This document shows positions 1 to 8,903 of a stretch of DNA of 64,000 nt, piece by piece. The stretch is from NCBI RefSeq assembly GCF_000422545.1, contig NZ_AULZ01000011.1, positions 1 through 64,000 on the forward strand, given 5' to 3'. The position numbers and the translations under genes were made by a program. The stretch's first letter is position 1, and every line of letters starts with the position of its first letter. Below the pieces are notes generated by a model, which was not told where the DNA came from, did not search any database, and worked only from the letters and a program-made list of their open reading frames with translations. This DNA is from Desulfocurvibacter africanus subsp. africanus DSM 2603. Its GTDB lineage: Bacteria > Desulfobacterota > Desulfovibrionia > Desulfovibrionales > Desulfovibrionaceae.

Positions 1-70
1 GGTCACGGGTGTGACGAACATCCGCGATGTCATCCCCTTTCCGCGCACGCCCAAGCATTTGGAGTTTTAG
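1..70 (+). CDS. asnS: Asparaginyl-tRNA synthetase, C-terminal end (partial)
   Basis: Only the last 22 codons are inside the window, in frame from base 2 to the TAG at 68-70. They read VTGVTNIRDVIPFPRTPKHL and then EF. The RDVIPFPRTP tail is the class II synthetase motif 3 region typical of asparaginyl-tRNA synthetase, whose protein ends a few residues later, as here. The enzyme charges tRNA-Asn in the cytoplasm. A tRNA-Asn gene lies about 250 bp downstream on the other strand, a fitting neighbour. AspS and LysS end differently after the RDVI motif, so AsnS is the best call from this short piece. Confidence 0.85.
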   Translation, partial: VTGVTNIRDVIPFPRTPKHLEF

Positions 71-113
71 CCAACAAAATAGAGCGACTGCCTTTGCGCC
101 AGTCGTAAAATTA

Positions 114-153
114 GCAAGCCCCCTTCCGCCAGCGGAAGGGGGCTTGCTTTTTA
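114..153 (+). terminator. Rho-independent terminator after asnS
   Basis: A perfect inverted repeat (114-129 with 132-147, GC-rich) is followed directly by a run of T from 148. It lies 44 bp after the asnS stop and is oriented to stop asnS transcription. Confidence 0.92.
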
Positions 154-273
154 TTTGCTCAAGGCCTTTACTTAACTGGTAAGCAGGGCGGCAATTCCTC
201 TCCCGGTCGCTCAACCGGTATAGCAGAGAAATCCAATCAGGGCGGGCGCTCCGCGCTTCACATAGATACACAC

Positions 274-309
274 AAAAAAGAAGCCCTCTGGATATGCTCC
301 AAAGGGCTT
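274..309 (-). terminator. Terminator of the tRNA-Asn transcript
   Basis: Read on the minus strand, AAGCCCT (309-303) pairs with AGGGCTT (287-281), with inner TCC/GGA pairing, followed by CTTTTTT. It lies just after the 3' CCA of tRNA-Asn. Confidence 0.8.
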
Positions 310-317
310 AAAATTCC

Positions 318-393
318 TGGCTCCCCGGCACGGACTTGAACCGCGAACCTAGTGGTTAACAGCCACCCGCTCTGCCTATTGAGCTACCGGGGA
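318..393 (-). tRNA. tRNA-Asn (GTT)
   Basis: A full cloverleaf can be drawn on the minus strand. The acceptor stem TCCCCGG (393-387) pairs with CCGGGGA, the D arm has GAGC, the anticodon loop is CTGTTAA (anticodon GTT), the T arm is GCGGTTCAAGTCCGT, and CCA is encoded at 320-318. The length is 76 nt. Confidence 0.96.
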
Positions 394-421
394 AAGCGTT
401 CCGCGCTAGCGGCGAGGTAGT

Positions 422-450
422 GGATTAAACAAATCCCCCTCGCTCGTCAA
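422..450 (-). promoter_or_regulatory. Candidate sigma-70 promoter for tRNA-Asn
   Basis: On the minus strand TTGACG (450-445) is followed after 17 nt by TAATCC (427-422), about 28 nt before the mature tRNA 5' end. The -35 is good and the -10 is weak. Confidence 0.4.
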
Positions 451-794
451 GGACCTTTTTTAAGTTGGAGAAAAAGATTCTTCGCGCTTGTCGTGGAATG
501 CATGCGTTTACTAAGATGGCTGCGCGTGCAGGCCGTCTCATCCAGGCCAAACGCCTGAATCCCGCTAGAGCACTTTTCTAGTAAGGTGAGACATACCGCA
601 GGCCCAGAATCAGCCTCTGGCATCATCAGGGGAGACCTTATCCAAGGCAACCGCGAGTGCTTGTAAGGAGCCTCCTTGTACGGATCTTGGCCGCCCGGAG
701 GTTCTCTTTCACTTTGATCCACATTTTTGCTCGGTCGAGTACACTGGCGGCCAGAAGCCGGCCTCAGTGGCCTGATCAATTCCAGGGCTACTTT

Positions 795-938
795 GTCCTT
801 ATGGGCCGACAAATTGTCCGCTACCACTTCGCGGATTGGTTCGAGGACTACAACGAGAGACATCCTCACAAGGGGCTGCGGATGAAATCTTCCCGGGAGT
901 TCATCCGTTCAATAGCAGCTGCGGAATGTCCATTTTAG
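795..938 (+). pseudogene. Remnant of an IS3-family transposase (OrfB C-terminus)
   Basis: The last ~35 codons before the TAG at 936-938 contain FADWFEDYNERHPHKGLRMK and then a SSREFI motif. This is the conserved C-terminus of IS3-family OrfB integrase-type transposases, near the last catalytic region. No DDE core, OrfA or terminal repeats are visible upstream, so only the tail is left. It sits between tRNA-Asn and the glutamate synthase operon, a place where mobile DNA could have landed. The extent upstream of about 795 is uncertain because recognisable similarity fades. Confidence 0.7.
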
Positions 939-1483
939 CGGAGACACTCCAGAAACTGCGGATTCGTGCTCTTACTCTCTGGTAATTGCAACCTTTGTAC
1001 ATATTTGTTTGACTTTGGGCTGGCCTTAACAAAATTTGTCAAAAGATGGCAGTCGCAAATGGCAAGATGATGTCTCCGGAGTGAGTAAAATTTGAGTTTA
1101 GCGTGAAAAAACGGCCTTTGGGGGCCGCTTTCATTCGTGAGCCATAGTTCTTCCATTCTGTGTAGAATAAAGGATGCATAGGTCCGGTTGTTGCACAAAA
1201 TAGCTCCACCTCAAGTGGGATTTGGAGATTTCGTACAAATTTGTCTGGTTGAACAACCTGTTTTTCGCATGAGTTGGTGAAGAGAAGAGCGTGCGAAAAT
1301 GGCCTGATGAGGCTGCATGAGTAGTGCGAACACTTGAATCTTGGTCCTGGGCAGCCGTCGCTGCGAAGATGAAAATCAAGGTTCAACTGCTTAACGAAAT
1401 TGGAAACGTTTTTGCTAATAATTTGCGATAGGCTTGGGTACCTAGCTCTTCAGGCGGGTTAATCCTTCTCGACCGAGGTCCTC
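939..1483. other. Intergenic stretch without recognisable gene
   Basis: No open frame here has recognisable protein character. The short frames on both strands look random. A weak GC hairpin (about 1112-1127) has no T-run. The stretch should hold the promoter of the glutamate synthase operon, but I see no convincing -35/-10 pair. Confidence 0.5.
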
Positions 1484-1543
1484 GTGCGTCCCCAGCCCAA
1501 ACGGGGGGATTGCTCAAACCACCAGCTAGTAGAGGGTTGTGTC

Positions 1544-3067
1544 TTGCTGTTTAATCCCATCAACAAGTCCTACTACGATTATGCCATCGAGAGGGACAAA
1601 GAGGCGTGCATCAATTGTGAGGTGTGCGTCCGCCAATGTTCCTATGGAGCGCACTTCTGGGATGACGTACGCAAGAGTGTGCGGCATGACAGCTCCAAGT
1701 GCGTAGGTTGTCATCGTTGTGAGGCGTTCTGTCCAACGGCGTGCTTGACCATACGACATAAGCCCACCGAATTTCGCGATAATGCCGTATGGAATCCAAA
1801 ATTTCTCAAGTACATTTATAAGCAGGCTGATACAGGCGGTGTGCTTCTGGGTGGAATGGGTTGCCCGACCAATATCCCGGTCTACTGGGATAAGCTGCTT
1901 CTTGATGCTAGCCAAGTAACCAACCCTTCCATCGACCCGTTGCGCGAGCCCATGGAACTCAAGACGTTCCTGGGGACTAAGCCCAGCAGACTAGAGTTCG
2001 AGGAAGCTTCCGAAGGACCCCGCCTCAAGACCCAGATAGGGCCGCAGTTGGAACTCGAAGTGCCGATCATGTTCGCGGCTATGAGCTTCGGCGCAATCAA
2101 CTTTAATTTGCATGTGGCGATGGCCCGGGCCGCAACCGCTAGCGGGACCATGTACAACACTGGCGAGGGCGGCTTGCACCGTTCGCTGTACAAGTACGGC
2201 AAGAATACTATTGTGCAGGTAGCTTCGGGCCGTTTTGGCGTGCACAGTGACTACCTGAACGCTGGTGCGGCCGTTGAGATTAAGATTGGTCAAGGCGCCA
2301 AGCCCGGTATCGGCGGTCATCTGCCCGGCGAGAAGATTGATGCGCGCGTATCCGAAACACGTATGGTGCCAATCGGCTCCGATGCCATATCGCCGGCCCC
2401 TCACCACGACATCTACTCCATCGAGGACCTGCATCAGCTCATCTATGCCATCAAGGAAGCTACGGCTTATACTAAACCCGTTTCCGTTAAGATCGCCGCA
2501 GTGCACAATGCCCCGGCAATCGCTTCGGGTGTGGTGCGCGCCGGCGCTGATATTGTGGTTATTGACGGCATGCGTGGTGGCACAGGTGCAGCTCCTGCCA
2601 TGATTCGCGACAACGTGGGATTGCCCATGGAACTGGCCCTGGCCGCCGTGGATCAGCGCCTGCGCGATGAGGGGATACGCAACCGGGCCTCGATCGTGGC
2701 TTCGGGAGGCATTCGCTGTAGCGCGGATGCCGTCAAGGCCATCGCCCTGGGAGCCGATGCCGTGTACATCGGCACGGCCACGCTCATTTCCGTGGGCTGC
2801 ACGGTCTGCGGCCGCTGCTATACGGGCAAGTGCCCGTGGGGCATCGCCACAAATGAAGCCAGCCTGGCCAGGCGCCAGAATCCGGATGTGGCGGCCGAGA
2901 AGATGGCCAACCTCATCAAGGCTTGGGGCCACGAAATACAGGAGATGCTTGGCGGCATGGGACTCAACTCCATCGAGAGTCTGCGTGGCAACCGCGACAA
3001 GCTGCGCGGCGTGGGCCTGAACGACACCGAGTTAGACATTCTCGGCGTCAAGCACGCCGGGAGGTAA
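1544..3067 (+). CDS. Archaeal-type glutamate synthase, FMN/iron-sulfur core subunit
   Basis: This subunit carries the synthase site of a split glutamate synthase, where ammonia from glutamine reacts with 2-oxoglutarate on FMN. Two 4Fe-4S motifs lie at the N-terminus (C22, C25, C28, C32 and C53, C56, C59, C63). They are followed by the FMN-binding TIM-barrel domain (EDLHQLIYAIKE, GGTGAAPAM) and the cluster motif CTVCGRCYTGKCP. The frame is open from GTG 1484. I prefer TTG 1544, which has GAGGG seven bases upstream and gives the usual short N-terminus (MLFNPINKSYY, 507 aa). The ferredoxin, flavoprotein, amidotransferase and GXGXG subunits follow in the same operon, so the domains of GltB are spread over separate genes. 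Confidence 0.92.
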   Translation: MLFNPINKSYYDYAIERDKEACINCEVCVRQCSYGAHFWDDVRKSVRHDSSKCVGCHRCEAFCPTACLTIRHKPTEFRDNAVWNPKFLKYIYKQADTGGVLLGGMGCPTNIPVYWDKLLLDASQVTNPSIDPLREPMELKTFLGTKPSRLEFEEASEGPRLKTQIGPQLELEVPIMFAAMSFGAINFNLHVAMARAATASGTMYNTGEGGLHRSLYKYGKNTIVQVASGRFGVHSDYLNAGAAVEIKIGQGAKPGIGGHLPGEKIDARVSETRMVPIGSDAISPAPHHDIYSIEDLHQLIYAIKEATAYTKPVSVKIAAVHNAPAIASGVVRAGADIVVIDGMRGGTGAAPAMIRDNVGLPMELALAAVDQRLRDEGIRNRASIVASGGIRCSADAVKAIALGADAVYIGTATLISVGCTVCGRCYTGKCPWGIATNEASLARRQNPDVAAEKMANLIKAWGHEIQEMLGGMGLNSIESLRGNRDKLRGVGLNDTELDILGVKHAGR

Positions 3068-3072
3068 GAGAC

Positions 3073-3513
3073 ATGAAACGCGTCTACCCCGATAAGGAAG
3101 TCTGCATTGGTTGCCGCCTCTGCGAGGTGGCTTGCTTGACCGTGCATAGTAAGAGTCAGGATATTATCATCGCGCACAGGGAAGAGAAGGCTGCGGGCCT
3201 GTCTTCCCGTAAGGCGGTGTATCAAAGCGGTCCGACCTGCGTTGCTCTGTCCTGCCGGCATTGTGCCGAACCAGCCTGCGTAGCAGCTTGCATTTCCGGT
3301 GCCCTGAGCAAGGACCCGGAGAGCGGCCGCACCGAGTACGACGAGAGCAAATGCGTGGGCTGCTGGTCGTGCGTTATGTCCTGCCCGTTCGGGGCCATCA
3401 AACGGCACGCGGCCAAGCAGAAGATCGTCAAGTGCGATCTGTGCAAGGGCAGGAAGATGCCTGCCTGTGTAGAGGCATGTCCAAACCGGGCCCTCAAGTA
3501 CGAGGAGCGCTAG
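3073..3513 (+). CDS. Polyferredoxin-like electron carrier of the split glutamate synthase
   Basis: A 146-residue protein with four cysteine clusters: CIGCRLCEVAC, CRHCAEPACVAAC, CVGCWSCVMSC, and CDLC followed by PACVEACP. This matches a CooF/DmsB-like four 4Fe-4S ferredoxin subunit. The ATG lies 5 bp after the previous stop, with GGTAAGAG upstream. From its place between the FMN subunit and the NAD(P)H flavoprotein it probably carries electrons between them. There is no signal peptide, so it is cytoplasmic. Confidence 0.88.
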   Translation: MKRVYPDKEVCIGCRLCEVACLTVHSKSQDIIIAHREEKAAGLSSRKAVYQSGPTCVALSCRHCAEPACVAACISGALSKDPESGRTEYDESKCVGCWSCVMSCPFGAIKRHAAKQKIVKCDLCKGRKMPACVEACPNRALKYEER

Positions 3514-3547
3514 TCGCTCGGGCCCTCCAAATTCAAGCGAGAATGAC

Positions 3548-4831
3548 ATGACCTATGTAATCATCGGCGGCGGCGCTTCAACCCTGGGCGCCATCGAAGG
3601 CATACGGCGATATGATAAGCAAGGGCGCATCGTGGTCATCAGCGCCGAAAATGAACCCATCTACGGCAGGCCGCTCATTTCCTACATGCTTGCTGGCAAG
3701 ATAGGCTCTTCGGATATCCCGCTCCGGCCAGGCGACTACTACGAAAAAAACTTGGTCGAGCTGAAGCTCGGTACCACGGTCACATCCATCGACACGCAGA
3801 AGCGTTGCGTTGTCACCTCTGCGGGCGAGACCATCGGCTATGACAAGCTTATGCTGGCCACTGGCGGAACGCCCTTTAACCCGCCAATTCCAGGCCTGCA
3901 GGGACCTGGCATCTACAACTTCACCACGGCCGAGCATGCGCGGGTCCTGGATAAGCTGGCTGGCAGCTTGCGGCGCGTGGTGGTCATCGGCGGCGGGCTA
4001 ATCGGCCTTAAGGCTGCTGAAGCCCTTTTTGACCGTGGCGTGGACGTGAGCATCGTGGAGCTTGCGCCGCGGGTTCTGTCCGCCGCATTTGACGATGATG
4101 CGGGTAATCTGGTGCAGGGCCGACTGCACAGGGTGGGGCTGCATATTTTCTGTAAGGTTTCGGCCAAGGAGATCAAGCGGGGCGAGGATGGGACGCTCAA
4201 GGGCGTGCTCCTGTCCGATGGCCGTTTCCTGGAAGCCGAAGCCGTGGTCGTGGCCATCGGCGTCGTCCCGGAGAAATCCCTGGCAACTGCGGCCGGGCTC
4301 AAGGTCGATCGCGGCATCCAGGTTGATGATCGGCTGCAGACCAGCATTCCGGGCATTTATGCCGCGGGAGACGTTGTGCAGGCCTTGGACATGATCGCGG
4401 GCGACAACCGCGTGGTCCCCATCTGGCCCAATGCCTACAATCAGGGCTTTACCGCGGGAATGAACATGGCTGGCGCCGACCGGCCATTCGAAGGCGGTTT
4501 GGCCATGAACTCGATCAGCTTCTATGGCTTGGCCACAACTTCGGTTGGCTTGGTCAATCCGCCGGAAGAGGGCTTCGACGTTCACACGCTGCTCAATGAG
4601 CAGAAACAATCATATCGCAAGCTCGTTTTCAAGGAAGATCGCCTGGTTGGCTACGTCCTGGTCGGAGATATCGATTGTGCCGGTCTTTACACCGGCTTCA
4701 TTCGCTTCAAGCTGCCGTTGACTTCCGAAGTCAAAGAACAACTCATCTCGGGCCAACCCTGCGCGCTCTTGTGGCCGGAAGAGATCTTCAAGAACCAATG
4801 GAACCCGGAAAGCGGCACGGCTGCGAGCTAA
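3548..4831 (+). CDS. FAD/NAD(P)-dependent oxidoreductase of the split glutamate synthase
   Basis: 427 residues of the pyridine nucleotide-disulfide oxidoreductase fold. An N-terminal FAD motif (IIGGGASTLGA), a central NAD(P)H motif (VVVIGGGLIGLKAA) and the second FAD motif (GIYAAGDVV) are in the expected order. No CxxxxC redox disulfide is seen, so it resembles NADH:rubredoxin/nitrite reductase-type enzymes rather than lipoamide dehydrogenase. By position it takes the role of GltD, passing electrons from NAD(P)H through the ferredoxin to the FMN core. It is unlike the usual GltD in lacking a fused N-terminal cluster domain; the separate ferredoxin gene supplies clusters instead. Confidence 0.88.
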   Translation: MTYVIIGGGASTLGAIEGIRRYDKQGRIVVISAENEPIYGRPLISYMLAGKIGSSDIPLRPGDYYEKNLVELKLGTTVTSIDTQKRCVVTSAGETIGYDKLMLATGGTPFNPPIPGLQGPGIYNFTTAEHARVLDKLAGSLRRVVVIGGGLIGLKAAEALFDRGVDVSIVELAPRVLSAAFDDDAGNLVQGRLHRVGLHIFCKVSAKEIKRGEDGTLKGVLLSDGRFLEAEAVVVAIGVVPEKSLATAAGLKVDRGIQVDDRLQTSIPGIYAAGDVVQALDMIAGDNRVVPIWPNAYNQGFTAGMNMAGADRPFEGGLAMNSISFYGLATTSVGLVNPPEEGFDVHTLLNEQKQSYRKLVFKEDRLVGYVLVGDIDCAGLYTGFIRFKLPLTSEVKEQLISGQPCALLWPEEIFKNQWNPESGTAAS

Positions 4832-4865
4832 ATGACCGGATCGTGCATCCCTGGAGTAGGAGTTC

Positions 4866-5960
4866 ATGAAAGCGCCACATAGATATCACGACTTCGAGAA
4901 AGATATATCCGGCTGCGGTGTATTTGGCGTCATCGCCCGCGACCGCGAGCTGATTCCGGGCGATATGCCCATCAAGGCCATGTGCACCATGCATGACCGC
5001 GGCAATGGTCTGGGCGGCGGTTTCGCTGCTTATGGAATCTATCCAGACTTGGCCGATTACTGGTGTTTCCACCTCATGTGCGATGATCAGGCTGGACTGG
5101 AAAGGGCCGAGGAAGTCCTCAAGCACTTCTTCGAGATCAAGGAAGCTCAACCCATCCCCACCCGGCGGACCCCTGTCGTGACCAATCCGCCCGTGCTTTG
5201 GCGTTTCTTCCTTAAAGTCAAAGATGCTAGGCCCAAGTGGAAAGAGCGTGACGAAAAGGATTACATCGTCAGCGTGGTCATGCACATCAACCAGAACGTT
5301 CCCGGCGCCTTCGTTGCCTCCAGCGGCAAGAACATGGGTGCCTTCAAGGGCGTGGGCTTTCCCGAGGATATGGCCGATTTCTATCGTCTGGACGAGTACA
5401 AAGCCTATATCTGGACTGGCCATAACCGTTTTCCCACCAACACGCCGGGCTGGTGGGGCGGAGCGCATCCCTTTACTTTGCTCGACTGGTCCATAGTACA
5501 CAACGGTGAAATCTCTTCCTATGGCATCAATCGCCGCTACCTCTGCGAGCATGATTATCTGTGCACGCTCATGACTGACACCGAGGTGGTGGCCTATCTT
5601 TTGGATATGCTTGTGCGCCGGCACAAGCTCTCCTTACGCATGGCCAGCTGGGTTTTTTCGCCGCCATTCTGGGATGATGTTGCCCGTATGCCAAAGGAAC
5701 AACAGGATGCCTTCAAGGCCTTGCGCATGGTGTACGGTTCGGCCTGCCTCAATGGTCCCTTCGCTATCCTGGTTACGGCCGGCGATTTCATGATGGGCCT
5801 TAATGACAGGGTCAAGTTGCGGCCCCTGGTGGTGGCCGAGGAAGGCAAGCGGGTCTACATGTCCAGCGAGGAAAGTTCTATCCGCGAAGTGAGCGGAACG
5901 TTGGACAAGGTCTGGGCACCCAAGGCGGGCGAGCCCGTAATCGCAACGCTGGAGAATTGA
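4866..5960 (+). CDS. Glutamine amidotransferase (class II) subunit of the split glutamate synthase
   Basis: 364 residues of the Ntn-hydrolase class II amidotransferase family. It matches domain 1 of glutamate synthase, which releases ammonia from glutamine. The catalytic Cys is probably C17 in SGCGVFGV, so a 16-residue propeptide would have to be removed. Supporting motifs are TGHNRFPTNTPGWWGGAHPF and HNGEISSYG. TAGGAG lies 5 bases before the ATG. The gene is 34 bp after the flavoprotein gene and meets the GXGXG subunit gene. Confidence 0.92.
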   Translation: MKAPHRYHDFEKDISGCGVFGVIARDRELIPGDMPIKAMCTMHDRGNGLGGGFAAYGIYPDLADYWCFHLMCDDQAGLERAEEVLKHFFEIKEAQPIPTRRTPVVTNPPVLWRFFLKVKDARPKWKERDEKDYIVSVVMHINQNVPGAFVASSGKNMGAFKGVGFPEDMADFYRLDEYKAYIWTGHNRFPTNTPGWWGGAHPFTLLDWSIVHNGEISSYGINRRYLCEHDYLCTLMTDTEVVAYLLDMLVRRHKLSLRMASWVFSPPFWDDVARMPKEQQDAFKALRMVYGSACLNGPFAILVTAGDFMMGLNDRVKLRPLVVAEEGKRVYMSSEESSIREVSGTLDKVWAPKAGEPVIATLEN

Positions 5961-5962
5961 AG

Positions 5963-6718
5963 TTGGCCGATCAAAAGCTTGTGCTCGATGCGAAAGGAGT
6001 GTACTACCGCCAACTTAATGAGCGCATCCGCGATGCGGTGACTGGCGGTGTCCGTGAGATCGAGCTGAATAACGTCAATGGACAGCGTTATATCTTCACT
6101 GGGCTCAAAGGCGAGCTTAGTTTGAAGATCAACGGAGTGCCTGGCCAGGATATGGCCGCGTTCATGAACGGCCCATCCATTCGAGTGGAGGGTAACGCCC
6201 AGGATGGCGTCGCCAATACCATGGATGACGGCAAGGTCGTTGTTAACGGCATCGCCGGGGACGTTCTCGGGTATGGCATGCGCGGGGGCAGACTCTACAT
6301 TCGCGGAGACGTGGGCTATCGCGTGGGCATTCACATGAAGGCCTACAAGGAGAAATCGCCGGTCATCGTTATTGGTGGCAAGGCTGGAGACTTCTTAGGC
6401 GAGTATATGGCTGGCGGCTCCATCATTCTGCTTGGCATGTTCAGCGATAAGCCTTATGCGCCTATCTGCGGCCGCAGCCTAGGCACGGGAATGCATGGTG
6501 GCGTGATCTATGTACGCGGACCTGTGCCCGATACACAGCTTGGGCCACACTTGACCAGTGAGCCCGTGGACGAGACCGACAAGGCACGCATCCGAGAGAT
6601 GGTCACGGACTTCGCCCTGGAGCTTGGCCTGGATGCCCAGCACATCCTTGCGGAATCGTTCTTTAAAGTGAAACCGTTTTCTCATAGACCTTACGGAAAC
6701 ATGTACGTACCTTGCTGA
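5963..6718 (+). CDS. Glutamate synthase GXGXG (alpha C-terminal) domain subunit
   Basis: A right-handed beta-helix domain with repeated G-rich rungs (VEGNAQDGVANTMDDGKVVV, GYGMRGGRLYIRG, GDFLGEYMAGGSI, GTGMHGGVIYVRG). It is the structural C-terminal domain of GltB and also occurs in FwdC-type proteins. The frame could open at TTG 5957, overlapping the previous stop. TTG 5963 has GGAG eight bases upstream and gives MADQKLVL, so I use that (251 aa). It closes the five-gene operon; yajC follows 34 bp later. Confidence 0.9.
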   Translation: MADQKLVLDAKGVYYRQLNERIRDAVTGGVREIELNNVNGQRYIFTGLKGELSLKINGVPGQDMAAFMNGPSIRVEGNAQDGVANTMDDGKVVVNGIAGDVLGYGMRGGRLYIRGDVGYRVGIHMKAYKEKSPVIVIGGKAGDFLGEYMAGGSIILLGMFSDKPYAPICGRSLGTGMHGGVIYVRGPVPDTQLGPHLTSEPVDETDKARIREMVTDFALELGLDAQHILAESFFKVKPFSHRPYGNMYVPC

Positions 6719-6752
6719 GCGGGTACGGTAGCAAGACTAAGAAGGAGGAGTT

Positions 6753-7139
6753 ATGTCGTTCACGAGCATTGCCCATGCCATGGGGGCTGCGCCATCAGGC
6801 GGAGGAGCTGGCGGGAATCCCATCACCTCTTTCCTGCCTCTTATCCTCATGTTCGCCATCTTCTACTTCCTGCTCATCCGGCCACAGCAGAAAAAGGCCA
6901 AAATGCACAGAGAGTTTTTGGGTGGCCTCAAGCGAGGAGACTACGTGCTGACCAGCGGGGGCATCTACGGCCGTATAATCGATGTGGATGGCGATGTCCT
7001 GACCGTTGAGATTGCCAAGGATATGAGCATTAAGGTCAACCGCAGCTTTATATCCGGTCCTGGCGAAGCCACCAGAGCCGATACGCGGAAGGATAAGAAA
7101 GAGAAGGCCAAGGAAGCAGATAAGGAAAAGGCCGAGTAG
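6753..7139 (+). CDS. yajC: Sec translocon accessory protein YajC
   Basis: 128 residues with one N-terminal transmembrane segment (about 25-44, LPLILMFAIFYFLLIRPQQK) and the YajC soluble domain (GDYVLTSGGIYGRI). The C-terminus is a charged Lys/Glu tail of low complexity. YajC joins SecD and SecF in the inner-membrane holo-translocon, and secD-secF follow. AAGGAGGAG lies 3-4 bases before the ATG. A terminator and a candidate promoter separate it from secD, so secDF may also be transcribed separately. Confidence 0.95.
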   Translation: MSFTSIAHAMGAAPSGGGAGGNPITSFLPLILMFAIFYFLLIRPQQKKAKMHREFLGGLKRGDYVLTSGGIYGRIIDVDGDVLTVEIAKDMSIKVNRSFISGPGEATRADTRKDKKEKAKEADKEKAE

Positions 7140-7166
7140 CCTTCCTGTCCCTGCGCCTCTTTTCAA

Positions 7167-7210
7167 CAAGTCCCCGTGGAGGCCAAGCCTCGACGGGCGG
7201 CTTGTTTTTT
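7167..7210 (+). terminator. Terminator between yajC and secD
   Basis: An imperfect hairpin (AAG, CCCGT and GAGG pairing with CCTC, ACGGG and CTT) ends in a run of six T at 7205-7210. Confidence 0.7.
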
Positions 7211-7227
7211 GGGGTGGCGCGCGTGAG

Positions 7228-7255
7228 TTGACACCCAAAGCCTAAGTGCTAAAAC
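7228..7255 (+). promoter_or_regulatory. Candidate sigma-70 promoter for secDF
   Basis: A perfect TTGACA (7228-7233) is followed after 16 nt by TAAAAC (7250-7255), between the yajC terminator and the secD start. Confidence 0.45.
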
Positions 7256-7292
7256 TTGGGCGCCTTTTAAGTGTGTCCATCAAGGAGTGACA

Positions 7293-8891
7293 ATGAAAGG
7301 CAGTTTGCGCTGGAGGCTGGCGCTCTCGCTCATCGCCGCCATTATTGGACTGGTCTATATGATGCCCTCCATCCCCGCCGTGGATAGGGCTATCGGCTCT
7401 TTCCTGCCAAATGACAGGATCAGCCTGGGCCTTGATCTCAAAGGCGGCATTCACCTCACCCTCGACGTCAATGTGCGCAAGGCACTTGAGAATTCCTTGT
7501 CCCAAAGTGGGCGAGATATTCGTGACTTGGCCCGAGATAAGGAATTGGCTGTCATCAAGCCGCAGGTCATAGCGGGCGCCAAGTTGCGCTTGGCTTTGGT
7601 TAAATCCGGGCAACAGGAATCATTCGAGAGCCTCCTGAAGCAAAGCTTTGAAGGTCTTCGCATCGAGTCCAAGGAGCCTGGAGAGGATGGGCGTATCGAG
7701 TACGTGCTCGCCCCGACAGAGGAATATCGCAACTATTTTACCAACCTAACGGTGGACCAGGCAGTCAAGACCATCCGCAATCGCATTGACCAGTTTGGTG
7801 TCGCCGAACCCGATATCCGCAAGCAACAGGGTGGTCGCATCCAGGTGCAGCTCCCGGGGTTGCAGGACCCCGAACGCGCCATAGCCATTATCGGCAAGAC
7901 TGCGCATCTTGAGTTCAAGATCGTTGACGACAGTATGAGCCCGCAGCAGGCAGCCTCGGGCGTTCTCCCTCCCGGACGCGAACTGGCGACCATGCGCAGA
8001 ACCTCTGCCGATGGTGGAACAGTCGAAACATCCGTCGTACTCCAGCGTGACGCTGTACTCACCGGAGAGGCCATTACCGATGCCAACGTAAGTTTCGACC
8101 AGTTCGGGCAGCCTTATGTCGGCTTGACCTTCAATGCACGCGGCGCACGCGACTTCGAGCGCATCACCGGCGAGAACGTGCGCAAGCAGATGGCTATAGT
8201 GCTGGATGGCGTTGTCTACTCGACTCCGGTCATTCAGGAAAAGATAAGCGGCGGCAGAGCTAGCATCTCGGGCAGCTTCACCGAGGCCGAGGCCCACGAT
8301 CTGGCCGTCGTCCTGCGCGCCGGATCCCTGCCGGCGCCGGTAACGGTCATTGAACAGAGGGTTGTGGGGCCATCCTTGGGGCAGGAATCCATCGATCAGG
8401 GCCTCAGGGCAGGTATTATCGGCCTCGTGGTCGTCATGGCCTTCATGGTTTTGTATTATGGCTTGGCCGGCATTGTCGCCGATCTGGTTTTATTGTTCAA
8501 CTTGGTGCTCATCATGGCTGGCTTGGCCGCTTTTGGCGCTACATTGACCTTGCCTGGCATCGCGGGCATCATTTTGACCATCGGCATGGCCGTGGACGCC
8601 AATGTGCTTATCTATGAGCGCATCCGCGAGGAGTTGCGCAACGGAGTCACTCCCAGAGCGGCTATTGCTGAAGGCTTCAGCAGAGCAACATTGACCATTC
8701 TTGATGCCAACGTGACAACGGTCATCGCGGCTGTAATCCTCTATGAGTTCGGGACCGGCCCGATCCGCGGCTTCGCCGTGACGCTTATTCTGGGCATCCT
8801 GTCCTCCATGTTCACGGCCATTTTCGTTTCTCGGGTCATATTTGACCTGTACACGTCCGGTCGCAAGGAACTGCGGACCCTGAACATCTAG
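7293..8891 (+). CDS. secD: Protein translocase subunit SecD
   Basis: 532 residues. An N-terminal membrane anchor is followed by LGLDLKGGIHL, a large periplasmic P1 region (about residues 60-350), and five C-terminal membrane segments with GMAVDANVLIYERIREE, the RND-type motif of SecD. SecDF uses the proton gradient to pull secreted proteins out of SecYEG. ATG 7293 is preferred over GTG 7287 because AAGGAG lies six bases upstream. secF follows 12 bp later. Confidence 0.97.
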   Translation: MKGSLRWRLALSLIAAIIGLVYMMPSIPAVDRAIGSFLPNDRISLGLDLKGGIHLTLDVNVRKALENSLSQSGRDIRDLARDKELAVIKPQVIAGAKLRLALVKSGQQESFESLLKQSFEGLRIESKEPGEDGRIEYVLAPTEEYRNYFTNLTVDQAVKTIRNRIDQFGVAEPDIRKQQGGRIQVQLPGLQDPERAIAIIGKTAHLEFKIVDDSMSPQQAASGVLPPGRELATMRRTSADGGTVETSVVLQRDAVLTGEAITDANVSFDQFGQPYVGLTFNARGARDFERITGENVRKQMAIVLDGVVYSTPVIQEKISGGRASISGSFTEAEAHDLAVVLRAGSLPAPVTVIEQRVVGPSLGQESIDQGLRAGIIGLVVVMAFMVLYYGLAGIVADLVLLFNLVLIMAGLAAFGATLTLPGIAGIILTIGMAVDANVLIYERIREELRNGVTPRAAIAEGFSRATLTILDANVTTVIAAVILYEFGTGPIRGFAVTLILGILSSMFTAIFVSRVIFDLYTSGRKELRTLNI

Positions 8892-8903
8892 GAGAGAGCG
8901 CTC

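Noticed and set aside
447-869. Minus-strand frame of 140 codons beside the IS3 remnant
   Set aside because: No recognisable domain and no ribosome site; it runs across the transposase remnant.
1112-1127. Hairpin CGGCC...GGCCG as a possible attenuator
   Set aside because: Short stem with a weak loop and no T-run; too common in this composition.
1991-2932. Long minus-strand frame (313 codons) inside the split glutamate synthase gene
   Set aside because: It lies opposite a clear enzyme gene, is rich in His and Arg in the manner of antisense frames in GC-rich DNA, and matches no family.
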